Source: Prorocentrum cordatum
Taxonomy: Eukaryota > Sar > Dinophyceae > Prorocentrales > Prorocentraceae
DNA length: 64,000 nt
NCBI GenBank assembly: GCA_963575745.1
Contig: CAUYUJ010012202.1
Location: 185,001-249,000, forward strand
Direction: 5' to 3'
The notes below the pieces were generated by a model that saw nothing but the letters and a program-made list of their open reading frames with translations, did no database searches and was not told where the DNA came from. Made by a program: the position numbers and the translations under genes. This document shows, one piece after another, positions 16,368 to 24,648 of the stretch. Position 1 is the stretch's first letter, and every line of letters starts with the position of its first letter.

Positions 16368-19320
16368 TCACGTCCATCATGAGGATGGTGACATCATCCT
16401 CATCTAACCCGCAGCCGTCGCCATCTACTTCTTCTGACGTCGAACTACCAATGATGATGGCCATTGCCGTATCTGGTACAGGCAGGTTTCCCTGCGTAGC
16501 CGGCGTCTGGGCGTCGCTCGGCTGTCCCGGAGTAGGAGGCATTGTTGTCGGCTCAGGCTCGTCGCCGAGCATAGGCTGCCCAGCAATGTTACGCATGGCC
16601 GTATGGTTCGGCCTCATTCCCACCGCCTGGAGACCCCATCCTGGCGGAGGAAGATCATGACCGCGCATAGCCATCGCCATTTCCAGAGCACGACGCCATC
16701 TACCACGGGAGTATATCAAGTGTCTCTGCACTTCCTGAGGATACACGCTGTCAATGAGAGTCAGAGCTGCCAAAAGTAGCTCTGAACTACCGCAAGCATC
16801 ATTATCCTGTTCTGTCATGATGCCAGCTTCGATGTGTTCTTGACTCTCAGGATAACCAATTGTAAGTATATCATGCATCCTCATGAGGGTCTGCAAAAGG
16901 GTACGTGGTCCATATTCGCCTGGAGCAAGCGAACCAGGAGGTATGAACGGAATATCTGGTTCGCCTGCAATGAAGGCCTGAACAAATGCCTGAAACTCCA
17001 TTTCAATTAAGTCTTCAGTGGTCTGGGGATATTCTCCCATCAAAGAAGGCCTGTTTCCAGGCGGGATTTCGGGCGGAGGTTCAAGGTTTCGTTGAACCTC
17101 GGAAGGCGAAGCCTCTATAGTGGTGTCCTCGTCGTCACTCTCGTAAGCCATGATGTTGCCTGGGTTCCCGAACATCCAGTCGAAGAATGAAAGAGGCTCG
17201 TTTCCAAGCGTACCGTGTTCCACGGGAGTGAGTTCGCTACTGCCCGTGACGAACCGGCGGACGTACTCGAGGTAGTACGCGTACAATCCATGACCATACC
17301 CTTCGAGCTCGTCGATGTTGTCCATGCCAACTACCCAAGTGAAAAATATCTGTTCCATAGCCTCAAAGTCCTGGAGGCTCAGATATTCAATGGATGGTGC
17401 ACTTGAGCCAAAATGGACTTCGGACGACATGCCCTTTCCATTTCCCTTCGCTGGACAATCTCGCACAAGATGATCGGAACTACCACATTCATGGCATTTG
17501 AGAACCTGGCCGTCTCTACCTCGCGGGTTTCCCCGCCTACCTTTACCTTTACCTGAGGTCTCTCTACGGCCTTTACCACGGCCTTTTCCCCCAAAGAATA
17601 TCTCATCATGTTGTTCATCTGAGAGCCTCTGGAGAAATGCCGCGATACCTCGCCCGTTCAACCTCCGACGACCACGCTTGCCTTTACCCTTTCCTTTAAA
17701 ACTTCTGCGCGTCCTCCTTCTAACACGACGCACTGATTTTCGTGTGAACCTCCTCCGCCTTCGGTTGGCCTGTTGTAACAGCCAGAATAAATGCTCAGCA
17801 CGCTGATTGTCGTTATCCATATTCATGATATCTGACCAATCTAGAGCTTCAACACCATCCGATGATATAGTGTCTGTATCGGTGCCGGAGTCGAAGTCTT
17901 CGTCTCCTAAATAGGTGGATACACCGTCGGTTAGGGGATTTGATTCCCCCCATAACGAGCGGTGTGGTTGTGGTTCTCTAGAAGGAGGGCTGGTTGCCCA
18001 GCTTGGTTGTGATCGATCCCCTGCTAATAAAGCAGTGGATTCTCCTGGGTCATCGGCCCATATGCTTGAGGGCCCGTTTCCAGGCTGGGCTTCAGTGGTC
18101 AAGGTAGTGTAGAAATTTCCACTACCAGATCCCCTTCCCCTTCCAAACACAGATCCTATGTTACCAGGAGACCGTTCGGATAGGTGGCCTATCGAACGCA
18201 TCCTCTCCAGCAACTCATCATACTGTTGTTGTGTTCGAGGCATTTGGTGGTTGAGTGGCTGTAAGAGTTGCATGGCTTTCTGGTTGCCGACGCCTAAGGC
18301 GCGGAATAGGATAGTGGTTAGCAGTTGGAAGTTAGGAAGGTCGAATCCCACCGACTGTGCCTCAAGTCGGGCCATTTCGAATCGGGTAAGAGTGACATCG
18401 ATTCGTTCCCCGTGAGGCACATGGAAGTCGATGAGTTGTGTGCCGGAAGTGAGCTGTCGCTCATCTTCCAGGCGTTCGAACTTCATGCTGAGGAGGAACA
18501 TGATGTAAGTTACTGGGTCTGTGTGGACCCCATCAATGTCAGCACCATAGTTTATAATGTCAGGCGGTACCCTCATGGCGAGTGTCCTCGCTAGGCCACC
18601 TAGGCCGCGTTGTATTGCGGCCGCTTGGGCCTGTGGCGTCATACGTCCGCTTGTAACGTTGAGCCATGCGTTGACCTCGTAGATGTACTCACGAAAAGGT
18701 ACATTACCTTGAGGGTCCCAATATGGGCCATGTGTTTGCCCATCGGTGCTGTTATCTCCACGACGCATGTGTCCGATTGCTGCCCCCAGCGCGAACCATA
18801 TGATAGCGAAAACGATTAGCCCGAGAATGTGTAACGAAGGACGGTTATGATGCGCGTTGTCGCGCTGGGGTAGCGCCTTGTCGAGTCTTCGAGGCGCTCT
18901 GTCTGGCGGGTCTCCCCGCCCTTGCTTCAAGTATTGCGCTGTTAGCTCGTTGCCGAGCGGTTGGTAGTAACGCAATGATGAAGCGTATATGGTACCGGTT
19001 TGGTCGTCTAGACGTCGTACCTCTCGTGTTGCTTCTTGCTCTTGAATAGATCCTCGTAAACGTACTGGGAGTGGTGGCGCAGGGTGGTAGGTGGTCACGA
19101 AGATCGTGCCGAAGAATATGAGGCTAAGAAGAGCAAGAGCTGACCACACGAGAGTGCGGCCAGCTCCGCTACCAAGTCGAAAGTGAGCCTGGTAACTCAA
19201 ATAGGGCATATAGCCTGGCAAATTGCATCCATCGCTCTGCTGTGAAGGTACAGTATGAGGGGTGGATGGGTAAGATAGGATAAGATCGATGTAATGATCT
19301 TTCCAGCACATAGCGAACAC
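15889..19320 (-). CDS. Gag-like protein with two membrane segments and CCHC knuckle
   Basis: 1143 residues. Two hydrophobic helices precede the Gag core: RTLVWSALALLSLIFFGTIF (residues about 55-78) and ILGLIVFAIIWFALGAAIGH (about 164-185). A helical Gag core follows at about 197-395 (YWDPQGNVPFREYIYEVNAW onward). A strongly basic Arg/Lys/Gly region lies near 17540-17760. A zinc knuckle CHECGSSDHLVRDC (C-x2-C-x4-H-x4-C) lies near 17453-17503, and an acidic, Pro-rich tail ends the ORF. It would package element RNA. Membrane anchors are unusual for Copia Gag. The first 48 codons lie in the LTR, so the true start may be downstream. It overlaps the next ORF by 479 nt in another frame. Confidence 0.88.
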   Translation of the reverse strand: MFAMCWKDHYIDLILSYPSTPHTVPSQQSDGCNLPGYMPYLSYQAHFRLGSGAGRTLVWSALALLSLIFFGTIFVTTYHPAPPLPVRLRGSIQEQEATREVRRLDDQTGTIYASSLRYYQPLGNELTAQYLKQGRGDPPDRAPRRLDKALPQRDNAHHNRPSLHILGLIVFAIIWFALGAAIGHMRRGDNSTDGQTHGPYWDPQGNVPFREYIYEVNAWLNVTSGRMTPQAQAAAIQRGLGGLARTLAMRVPPDIINYGADIDGVHTDPVTYIMFLLSMKFERLEDERQLTSGTQLIDFHVPHGERIDVTLTRFEMARLEAQSVGFDLPNFQLLTTILFRALGVGNQKAMQLLQPLNHQMPRTQQQYDELLERMRSIGHLSERSPGNIGSVFGRGRGSGSGNFYTTLTTEAQPGNGPSSIWADDPGESTALLAGDRSQPSWATSPPSREPQPHRSLWGESNPLTDGVSTYLGDEDFDSGTDTDTISSDGVEALDWSDIMNMDNDNQRAEHLFWLLQQANRRRRRFTRKSVRRVRRRTRRSFKGKGKGKRGRRRLNGRGIAAFLQRLSDEQHDEIFFGGKGRGKGRRETSGKGKGRRGNPRGRDGQVLKCHECGSSDHLVRDCPAKGNGKGMSSEVHFGSSAPSIEYLSLQDFEAMEQIFFTWVVGMDNIDELEGYGHGLYAYYLEYVRRFVTGSSELTPVEHGTLGNEPLSFFDWMFGNPGNIMAYESDDEDTTIEASPSEVQRNLEPPPEIPPGNRPSLMGEYPQTTEDLIEMEFQAFVQAFIAGEPDIPFIPPGSLAPGEYGPRTLLQTLMRMHDILTIGYPESQEHIEAGIMTEQDNDACGSSELLLAALTLIDSVYPQEVQRHLIYSRGRWRRALEMAMAMRGHDLPPPGWGLQAVGMRPNHTAMRNIAGQPMLGDEPEPTTMPPTPGQPSDAQTPATQGNLPVPDTAMAIIIGSSTSEEVDGDGCGLDEDDVTILMMDVNGEEEVDFDPDESESSSPSAQAPLAPSSTQQGDLPPSDDPSGIAQEPPQAPPPGAAPAASAASSDENTRRSRSHTRVREEPHPQARLPREWRQAGPKEHALRRGGQLLPHNDPRRRKGEHSAFGQGNPAYRDSDGKPIRGGYQLATNTRRPEIQEVRTQ
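19161..19174 (-). promoter_or_regulatory. Primer-binding site (tRNA-Met-like)
   Basis: With no gap after the 5' LTR, the coding strand reads TGGTAGCGGAGCTG. It resembles the TGGTATCAGAGC primer-binding site complementary to the 3' end of initiator Met tRNA in many Copia elements (TGGTA and GAGC match, the central three bases differ). The match is by eye from memory, so the exact primer tRNA is not proven. Confidence 0.65.
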
Positions 19321-19426
19321 TCGCGGTGTCCGGGCAAATAGGGCGCGCGTGCCTTGAGCCCAAGGCAGCGGCGCGCGAGCTATGCTCCCGATACTGTGAC
19401 ATCTCCCAAAGAGCTACCCTTAAAGT
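19175..19426 (-). repeat. 5' LTR (252 bp)
   Basis: Direct repeat of 3467-3718 with an exact offset of 15708. The two differences I see map near positions 19386 and 19398. On the coding strand it begins ACTTTAAGGG and ends TTTCGACT, so it lacks the usual TG...CA ends. The first ATG of the Gag ORF (19320) lies inside this repeat, so the ORF starts within the LTR transcript or uses a later start. Confidence 0.9.
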
Positions 19427-19431
19427 GACTG
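19427..19431. repeat. Target-site duplication, right copy (GACTG)
   Basis: Matches 3462-3466 exactly and directly abuts the right LTR end. This supports a single, intact integration event. Confidence 0.85.
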
Positions 19432-19456
19432 AGAAAAGGAAGAGAAGGATGAGGAG

Positions 19457-19474
19457 GATGGATGGATGGATGGA
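19457..19474. repeat. (GGAT)n microsatellite
   Basis: Four to five GGAT units just outside the right end of the LTR element. Confidence 0.8.
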
Positions 19475-21180
19475 GCATCATCGAAGAGGCCCTGGCGGTG
19501 GTCGGTCCCGCGCCGCTGCGAGCACGCCGCGCAGGCGGCGCTGCAACGAGGGAAGGACCCCGAAGCAACCCAGGCAGGCATCCGGACGAGGGAACGCGGC
19601 GGCCCCCAAAACCCATGCCGAGGGGCGCCGCGCAAAAATTCGAGGCGGACGCAGCAGACAGAGCGAGGGCCCGCCCCTCGCTCACCTCCCGCGCGTCGCC
19701 GCCCTGGCCTGCCTGGCCTTCGCGGCGATGTGAGCCCGCTGGGCCGCCATCGCCTGCTCCAATTCCTTCGCCATGTTGGCGACCTGAGCCCTGTGCCGCT
19801 CGCGGTCGGCGATGGCCCAGGTCTGGAACATGTACCTCTGCAGCACCACGAGGCGCCGCCTCTCGCCGACGACCGCGCGCTCGTCGAGCATCGCGGAGGC
19901 TATCCTGGGGCCGGCCCCGCAGGGAGCACTCCAGTACCTCGACGCCCTTCGCCCACGCCGTCGGCGATCCGCTCCGACTCCAGCGCGTGGCAGGACGCGT
20001 CGGCCTCCAGCGCCGCAGCATTCACGATGGCCCGAAGAGCATCCTCGCCAGGACGTCCTTGAAGGTCATCATCGTCATAATCAGCGCCACTTGCGCGCGC
20101 GCCGACTCCAGCGGGATGGGCCGACGCCCCCTGTGCTCCAAGAGCAGGGTGACCGCCATTCCTTTCCTCCTGTGCAGCACCGCCGTGGAGTCCAGCAAGC
20201 ACGGGGTCGGACTCCAGGTCGGCGCCGCTCGACCACCTCGACCTCCCAAGCCCACCAGCGCGCCCCGCTCGAAACCAGTGGCGGCGACGGCGCCCGGGGG
20301 GGGCCATGCCTGCCCGCGCGGCGCCGCGGCGGCGGCGGCGCGGTGGCGGCGGCGGCGCGGTGGCGTCGCGGCGCGCTGCACCTGCAGAGGGCGGGGCGTT
20401 CAGCGCAACGCGGCCGCGCCTCGCCGCCACCTCGTCCCAGGTAGTAGGCGCCGCGTCGAACGCCGAGCAAGCCGCTGGCAGCCGCCGATGCAGTCAAGGC
20501 CACCAAGTCGACGGTCTGGGCCTCCCCAGCGGCACCGCAGCCCGCCGGCCTGCTGGAGCCCTCGGCGCCAGCGCCGACTGCCCCCCGCAGGGCATGCTGC
20601 GTCTCCCCCGCATGTGTGCGCGCCGCGCCTCACGCTGAACTCGATCGAGCTCGCGCTGAGACAATGCGCGCGCGACCGCGGCGGGTAGGGCGGGGTGGTG
20701 GGACACCACGTTGCGCCTCTCCACCTCGATGGCGCTCGCATCCGCGCCGTCGATGTCCGCCTTCAGCACGGGCGCGACGATCGCCAAGCGCTGCACGAGC
20801 TCAGCCGCCGCGGCCGTCGGATCGGGAGCACTGTGGGCGGCCCCCACTCCATCAGCCCCGGTTCCGCCGCGCGCGGGGGCCGAGGCGGCGCAGGAGACAG
20901 CAAGGGCCGCGGCCTCGCCCGCCGCCCCCGCGTGGCCCAGGTCGGCTTGCAAGCCCACCACGAACGCCTCCAGGTCGAGGAGCCGCCGCAGCGCCGCCGC
21001 CAGGCGCCCAACCGCAGCCCCGCGTGCAGCGGCTTGCCTGGCACGCCGCGTCGGCCACGGCGACGTCGCAGCCGCTGCAGTCTCGGGGAGCTCCGCCGCC
21101 GCGTCAGCTGCCCTGCTCCCGCCCGCAGCCACCCCCTTGGGAGACCCCAGCGCTGCCGCCCGCCTGGCGCCCAAGGCAGG

Positions 21181-21202
21181 CTTGAGCCAAAATGGCTACG
21201 GA
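21181..21202 (-). other. Genomic relic of the dinoflagellate spliced leader (22 nt)
   Basis: On the minus strand all 22 nt match the DinoSL (D-CCGUAGCCAUUUUGGCUCAAG, with D = T). In dinoflagellates this leader is trans-spliced onto nuclear mRNAs and is not normally next to coding DNA. Its presence in front of a coding-like segment is the known signature of an mRNA reverse-transcribed and put back into the genome. No second tandem leader precedes it and no SL-RNA gene context (Sm site, repeat array) is visible. Confidence 0.95.
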
Positions 21203-21358
21203 GAAGAATGATGATGAGGAGGAAGAGGAGGAGGAGGAGGAGGAAGAGGAGGAGGAGGCGGAGGAGGAGGAGGAGGAGCAGAAGGAGGAGGAGGAGGAGG
21301 AGGAGGAGGAGGAGGAGGAGGAGGAGGGAGGAGGAGGGGAGAGGGAGAAGGAAGAGCA
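21203..21358. repeat. (GAG/GGA)n purine tract
   Basis: An almost pure purine trinucleotide array upstream (minus sense) of the spliced-leader relic. It produces a poly-Glu frame on the plus strand that is not a gene. Confidence 0.9.
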
Positions 21359-21383
21359 GCAGGCTAATAGGCAGGATAAGTGG

Positions 21384-21515
21384 TTAAGCGTGAGCCTGCG
21401 TGCACGAAGTGAGGATCAGCGAAATGGGGGGGGAGGGAGGACGAGGCAAAACAAGGACTAGAGAGAGAGTGTTTTGCCCGGGCGGCCGCAGGCAACACGT
21501 TCTGGCCCGCGACGC
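21384..21515 (+). repeat. Direct repeat, copy 1 (about 132 bp)
   Basis: Shares TTAAGCGTGAGCCTGCGTGC at its start and a GC-rich end (CCGGGCGGCCGCAGGCA, then GTTCTGGCCCGCGACGC) with 21674-21810. The two copies differ by small indels. No function recognised. Confidence 0.85.
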
Positions 21516-21673
21516 GGCCCCTTGGCCCCGGTCGGGACCAGGGCCGCGAGCGGGAGCTTGGTAGTGGGTGGGTGGGCAACTGCAGCGGCTCGAACCCTGT
21601 GGCTGCGAGCCAAAATGAAGTGCCCGCCTCCCCCCCCCTTAACCTGCAGTTTTACCAGGGACAGACTAGTAAG

Positions 21674-21810
21674 TTAAGCGTGAGCCTGCGTGCACGAAGT
21701 GAGGAGGAGCGAAATGTCGGAGGAGGGGGGACGAGGCATGCAAGACAAGGACTAGAGAGAGGGATGTTTTGCCCGGGCGGCCGCAGGCAGCACGTTCTGG
21801 CCCGCGACGC
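21674..21810 (+). repeat. Direct repeat, copy 2 (about 137 bp)
   Basis: Second copy of 21384-21515, spaced 290 bp away. The intervening DNA carries a CATTTTGGCTC 11-mer on the minus strand (near 21608-21618) that resembles the core of the spliced leader. Confidence 0.85.
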
Positions 21811-21949
21811 AGGGGGCGCAGCTGCCGGGGCTGGCCAGCCGCGCCGCGCGGGCTAGGCGTGGCACGCCCCGCCTAGGGCGGCCGCCTCCGTGCCGCTGGG
21901 TACGCGGGACTCCCGAGTGCGCCAGGCGGCACGCTGCCAAACAAGAAAA

Positions 21950-23490
21950 CTAGAAGCCCCCTGGCAGGGTGGCGGAAGAGGCGCCCGCGGGGAGGCCACG
22001 GCGCGCCCGCGAACGCGAGAGCTCGAGCAAAGCCTTAGCCCGGAAGCGCCGGCCACGCGCGGGCGCAGAAGCGGGCAGGCAACGCGCGTGGAGCGCGCAA
22101 GAAAAGAAGAGAGCGCGGCAGGCCGAGGGCGCTGGCCGCGCGCGGGGTGCGCGCGACGAAAACGCGGGCCACAGCGCAGGCGCGGCGCGCGCAAAACTGC
22201 CGGGCCGCGGCCCGCTCAAGGCCAGAGTGGCTCCCTCTTGGAGGCTGGGGCCTCCCGGCCCCCGCCTTGCACCGCCGCGGGCCCGCGGGTGCACCTGGCC
22301 CCAGTCCACTGAGGGCCCGCGCTGGCGCGCCCCCCTCAGCCCCTCCTGTGCGAAGCAGCGGTGACCGCAGGATCGCGCCGGCTGGCGCCCTTCCCGCGGT
22401 CCTCGGGCCGGCACGGCCCCTTGCCGCGTGGAGCCGCGGGCTGGTCGCCCCGACCCTTGCTCCGCGCGCTCCCCGCGTGGGGGGCCCAGTCCAGGCGGGC
22501 GCGGGGAATCGCCGCGGCCTCGCACTCTTTCTGCCGCTTCTTCTCCTTCTTCTCCCGCACCTGCTTCCCCCCGCGGGGCGGGCGCGGTTTGCTGGGGCGG
22601 CGCCGCTTGGGCGCCCGCTCGCGGGGGGGCGGAGGCCTGCTGTCGCTGTCGCTGCGCGCCTTCTCGCGCCAGGGACTCGCCGCGCGGGCTGGCCCGCCGC
22701 CCTCGTCTCCCCGGCGGCGCGCGCGGCTCGCCTCGCAGGCTGGCCGGCCCCTCGCACCCCCGCGGCTCCTGCCCCGGGCGGGGCGGCGCGGGGAGCTGCG
22801 CCTCACCTCGCGCACCGCGCGGTGCGGCGCCGCCTTCTCCTCCCCCACCTCCTCTTCCTCTTCCTCGCTGTGCTCGTCGCCGGTGGTCTCGGGGAGCAGG
22901 TAGCAGTGGTCGCGCATCGAGCAGCGGCGCGTCGGGCAGCGCCACCGGTGCGCGCCCGCGTTCATGGAGCTCCCGAGGCACGCTGACTCTCCAAGAGTGC
23001 AGCGCCAGCCTGCCAAGCTCGCGCCAGCCGCCGAGCTCCACCTGAGCGTCGTGGTGCAATCGACGAAGGGCGGGGGCTGAGCGGCAAGGGGCCCCTCCCC
23101 GTCCGAAGGGGATTGACTCCTCGGCTCGCTGGCGGGGGCGCAGGCGGGCCCGGGGATCGCCGCGCCCCTCCCGGAACGCGTGCCGATCGTCGATCTCGCG
23201 CTGGGCTTGCACAGCAGCGCCTCCGGCGGTGGGCCCGCCGGATTCCGCCAGGGCCGCGCCCTCCTCTTCCTGCGGGCGTCGAGCAACCACCCGATGCACC
23301 CGAGGGGCCCGCGGCGACCAAGAACTGCTTTCAAGTCGTCCGTCGAAGCGTCGGGGGGGGCGCGCGAGATGCACATCGCTGTGGGGCGATCTCTGCCGCG
23401 CTCCTGGCCCCGGCTGCTCCGCGGGCCCCCGTCCCCCGGGGGGGGGGGCGGCTGGCCACTGCCGAGGGCTTGCCCCGGCCCATCTCCTTG
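21950..23490 (-). CDS. Possible basic hypothetical protein (GC-rich)
   Basis: One minus-strand frame ending at 22336 gives plausible protein from about 23390. It contains DDLKAVLGRRGPLGCIGWLL, then a Cys-bearing RRCSMRDHCYLLPETTGDEH stretch, a poly-Glu run, and a long Arg/Lys/Pro-rich tail with KQVREKKEKKRQKECEAAA. Overlapping frames on both strands are also open because GC is very high, so frame choice rests on amino-acid coherence only. I recognise no family. It may be a retroposed gene copy, like the one at 19432-21202. Confidence 0.35.
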
Positions 23491-23859
23491 CCAGGGGCTC
23501 GCTCCCTGCCGCGACCTGCCACAGACGCGCTCCCTGCCGCGACCTGCTGCTTCCGGCGGCCTCCGTCTCTGCCGCCCGCTGCCTCCTTGTGCGGGCGCTC
23601 GCCGCGGTGGCCCGCCGCGCGACGGTCGCCGGGCGCGGCGCGCCCGTGGTCCACCGCGGAGCCCCGGCTGCTGCGCCCCTGCCGATGCGGGGCCAGGCCT
23701 GGGCCGCGCCCCCGATCGCCGCTCTCGCGGGCTCGCCTCGGGGGGGTGGCCGGCTGGCGCAGAGCGGCGGTGCGCTTCGGGGTCGGGTCCAACCGCGGGC
23801 GGCCCGGCGCCTTGGAAAGGCGGTCTCCTGCTGGGCGCGCGCCTGCGCCCGCCGCGGCC

Positions 23860-24105
23860 AGCCCGGCCGGCGAGGCTTTCGCCGGGGGGGCTGCTGCGCC
23901 GGCCGCAGCCCCGAGGGCGCGGCAACCGCGGGCGTCGAGCCCCTCGACGGCCTTGGCGTCGAACTCCTCGATGAGCCTCAGCAAGCCCTGGCCCGCGGCG
24001 TGCTCGAGATCATCCAGCACGCTCACCTTCTTCGCCTCCGGCAGCCCTGCGAAGGTCGCCACCGCCAGCGCGAGCTTGGCCGACCTCTCGCGGTTGCGGC
24101 GGGTT
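23860..24105 (-). CDS. Possible coding exon, helical hypothetical protein
   Basis: The minus frame reads ETRRNRERSAKLALAVATFA, then GLPEAKKVSVLDDLEHAAGQ and GLLRLIEEFDAKAVEGLDAR. This is a clean amphipathic sequence unlike the surrounding Arg/Pro shadow frames. It runs into Ala/Pro-rich sequence. It may be the N-terminal part of the basic protein just downstream. No domain recognised. Confidence 0.4.
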
Positions 24106-24107
24106 TC

Positions 24108-24192
24108 CTCTCCTCTCTCCGCCTCCGAAGCCCGGGCGGATCGGGCGCGGCCGGGCCCGGCTGGGCCCGCGCCCCTCAGGCCGCCTCCTCTC
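24108..24192 (+). repeat. Dispersed GC-rich repeat, copy 1
   Basis: About 85 bp (TTTCCTCTC...GAAGCCCGGGCGGATCGGGC...CCTCAGGCCGC) shared with 33250-33335 at roughly 90% by eye. In both places it sits beside a simple-repeat tract. Confidence 0.8.
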
Positions 24193-24207
24193 CCCCCCCC
24201 TCCTCCT

Positions 24208-24274
24208 CATTCATTCATTCATTCATTCATTCATTCATTCATTCATTCATTCATTCATTCATTCATTCATTCAT
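24208..24274. repeat. (ATTC)n microsatellite
   Basis: Sixteen uninterrupted tetranucleotide units. Confidence 0.97.
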
Positions 24275-24648
24275 CGATGAGGCAGGCGGTTCGAAGCCAA
24301 TGCAGAGCAGGAAGAGAGAGCAGGCAAGGAAGATGGATGAGAGAGCAAATCACGAGAGAGGGTGAGATGCTGAGACACAAGCGCCTCCTGCGCTACTGCC
24401 GCGGGCGCGCGAATCAAGAAACAAGACAGGCGAGAAAATTAAGCAAATAAGAGCCTTCACACAGGAGGCAACGGCACTGCCAGTGGCGCGCTGCACCCCG
24501 AGGTGCAACTCCCACACGCTACTACTTTTTAGCGTGAGCGTGACACGGGCGCCAGCCAGCGAGGCTGGGGCAGACCTTCGCGCGTGGGTCCTTCCCAGGT
24601 ACGAGCTGCAGTCCAGGGGGGGAGGAAGATGGGAGCCCTACCTTGGAT
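24275..24648. other. No gene; likely 3' flank of the LINE-like element
   Basis: Short sequence after the last stop codon of the LINE-like element. No poly(A) tail is visible on the coding strand and no other feature is seen. Confidence 0.4.

Larger units (their letters stand above)
3828..18958 (-). repeat. Family of about 39 GNRA-loop hairpins within the LTR element
   Basis: Each 14-nt unit reads, on the coding strand, GC-NN-G-[loop]-C-N'N'-GC. First bases: 3828, 4006, 4613, 5400, 6038, 6299, 6706, 8030, 8540, 9634, 9892, 10951, 11040, 11575, 11608, 12097, 12178, 12670, 13080, 13258, 13498, 13759, 14296, 14903, 14984, 15560, 15788 (CG outer pairs), 16266, 16482, 16557, 17049, 17196, 17523, 17989, 18072, 18578, 18852, 18906, 18945. 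Loops: GAAA 25, GCAA 5, GAGA 4, GTAA 1, GCGA 1, plus GATA, GACA and ACAA, so 36 of 39 are GNRA. Middle pairs use at least ten of the sixteen dinucleotides, always paired; 17196 and 18072 need one G-U wobble. I found none outside the element. Confidence 0.9.
3467..19426 (-). mobile_element. Complete 16-kb Copia-like LTR retrotransposon
   Basis: Two 252-bp direct repeats in the same orientation bound the unit. I see only two substitutions between them, which implies recent insertion. A 5-bp target duplication (GACTG) flanks it. A tRNA-type primer-binding site abuts the 5' LTR on the inside. The order Gag-CCHC, protease, integrase, RT, RNase H is that of Ty1/Copia. At about 16 kb it is roughly three times the usual Copia length. 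The extra length holds membrane segments before Gag, a Tpt1/KptA-like domain, a RING-H2 finger and two methyltransferase-like segments. Coding is split over six minus-strand ORFs joined by overlaps or single in-frame stops. The unit also carries about 39 GNRA-type hairpins. Confidence 0.9.
19432..21202 (-). pseudogene. Retroposed GC-rich gene with DinoSL at its 5' end
   Basis: Starting at a perfect spliced-leader relic, minus-strand sequence reads as coherent helical protein in pieces. From 21174 it includes LRRLLDLEAFVVGLQADLG and AELVQRLAIVAPVLKADIDG. Near 20060-19960 it reads ALRAIVNAAALEADASCHAL. From 19891 to 19682 it reads RRRLVVLQRYMFQTWAIADR followed by an Ala-rich coiled coil and a stop. 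The pieces lie in different frames with no clear ATG, so this looks like an mRNA-derived copy that has gathered frameshifts; introns cannot be excluded. I recognise no domain. The Copia-like element inserted at its 3' side. Low-GC filler is absent and GC is very high. Confidence 0.45.

Noticed and set aside
3828-18958. Hairpin family as a CRISPR array
   Set aside because: Units are irregularly spaced, differ in stem sequence, lie inside eukaryotic ORFs and have no spacers of constant length.
21890-22986. Plus-strand ORFs in the GC-rich block
   Set aside because: Arg/Ala/Pro-rich in every frame; the minus frame has more coherent sequence, so plus frames were treated as shadows.
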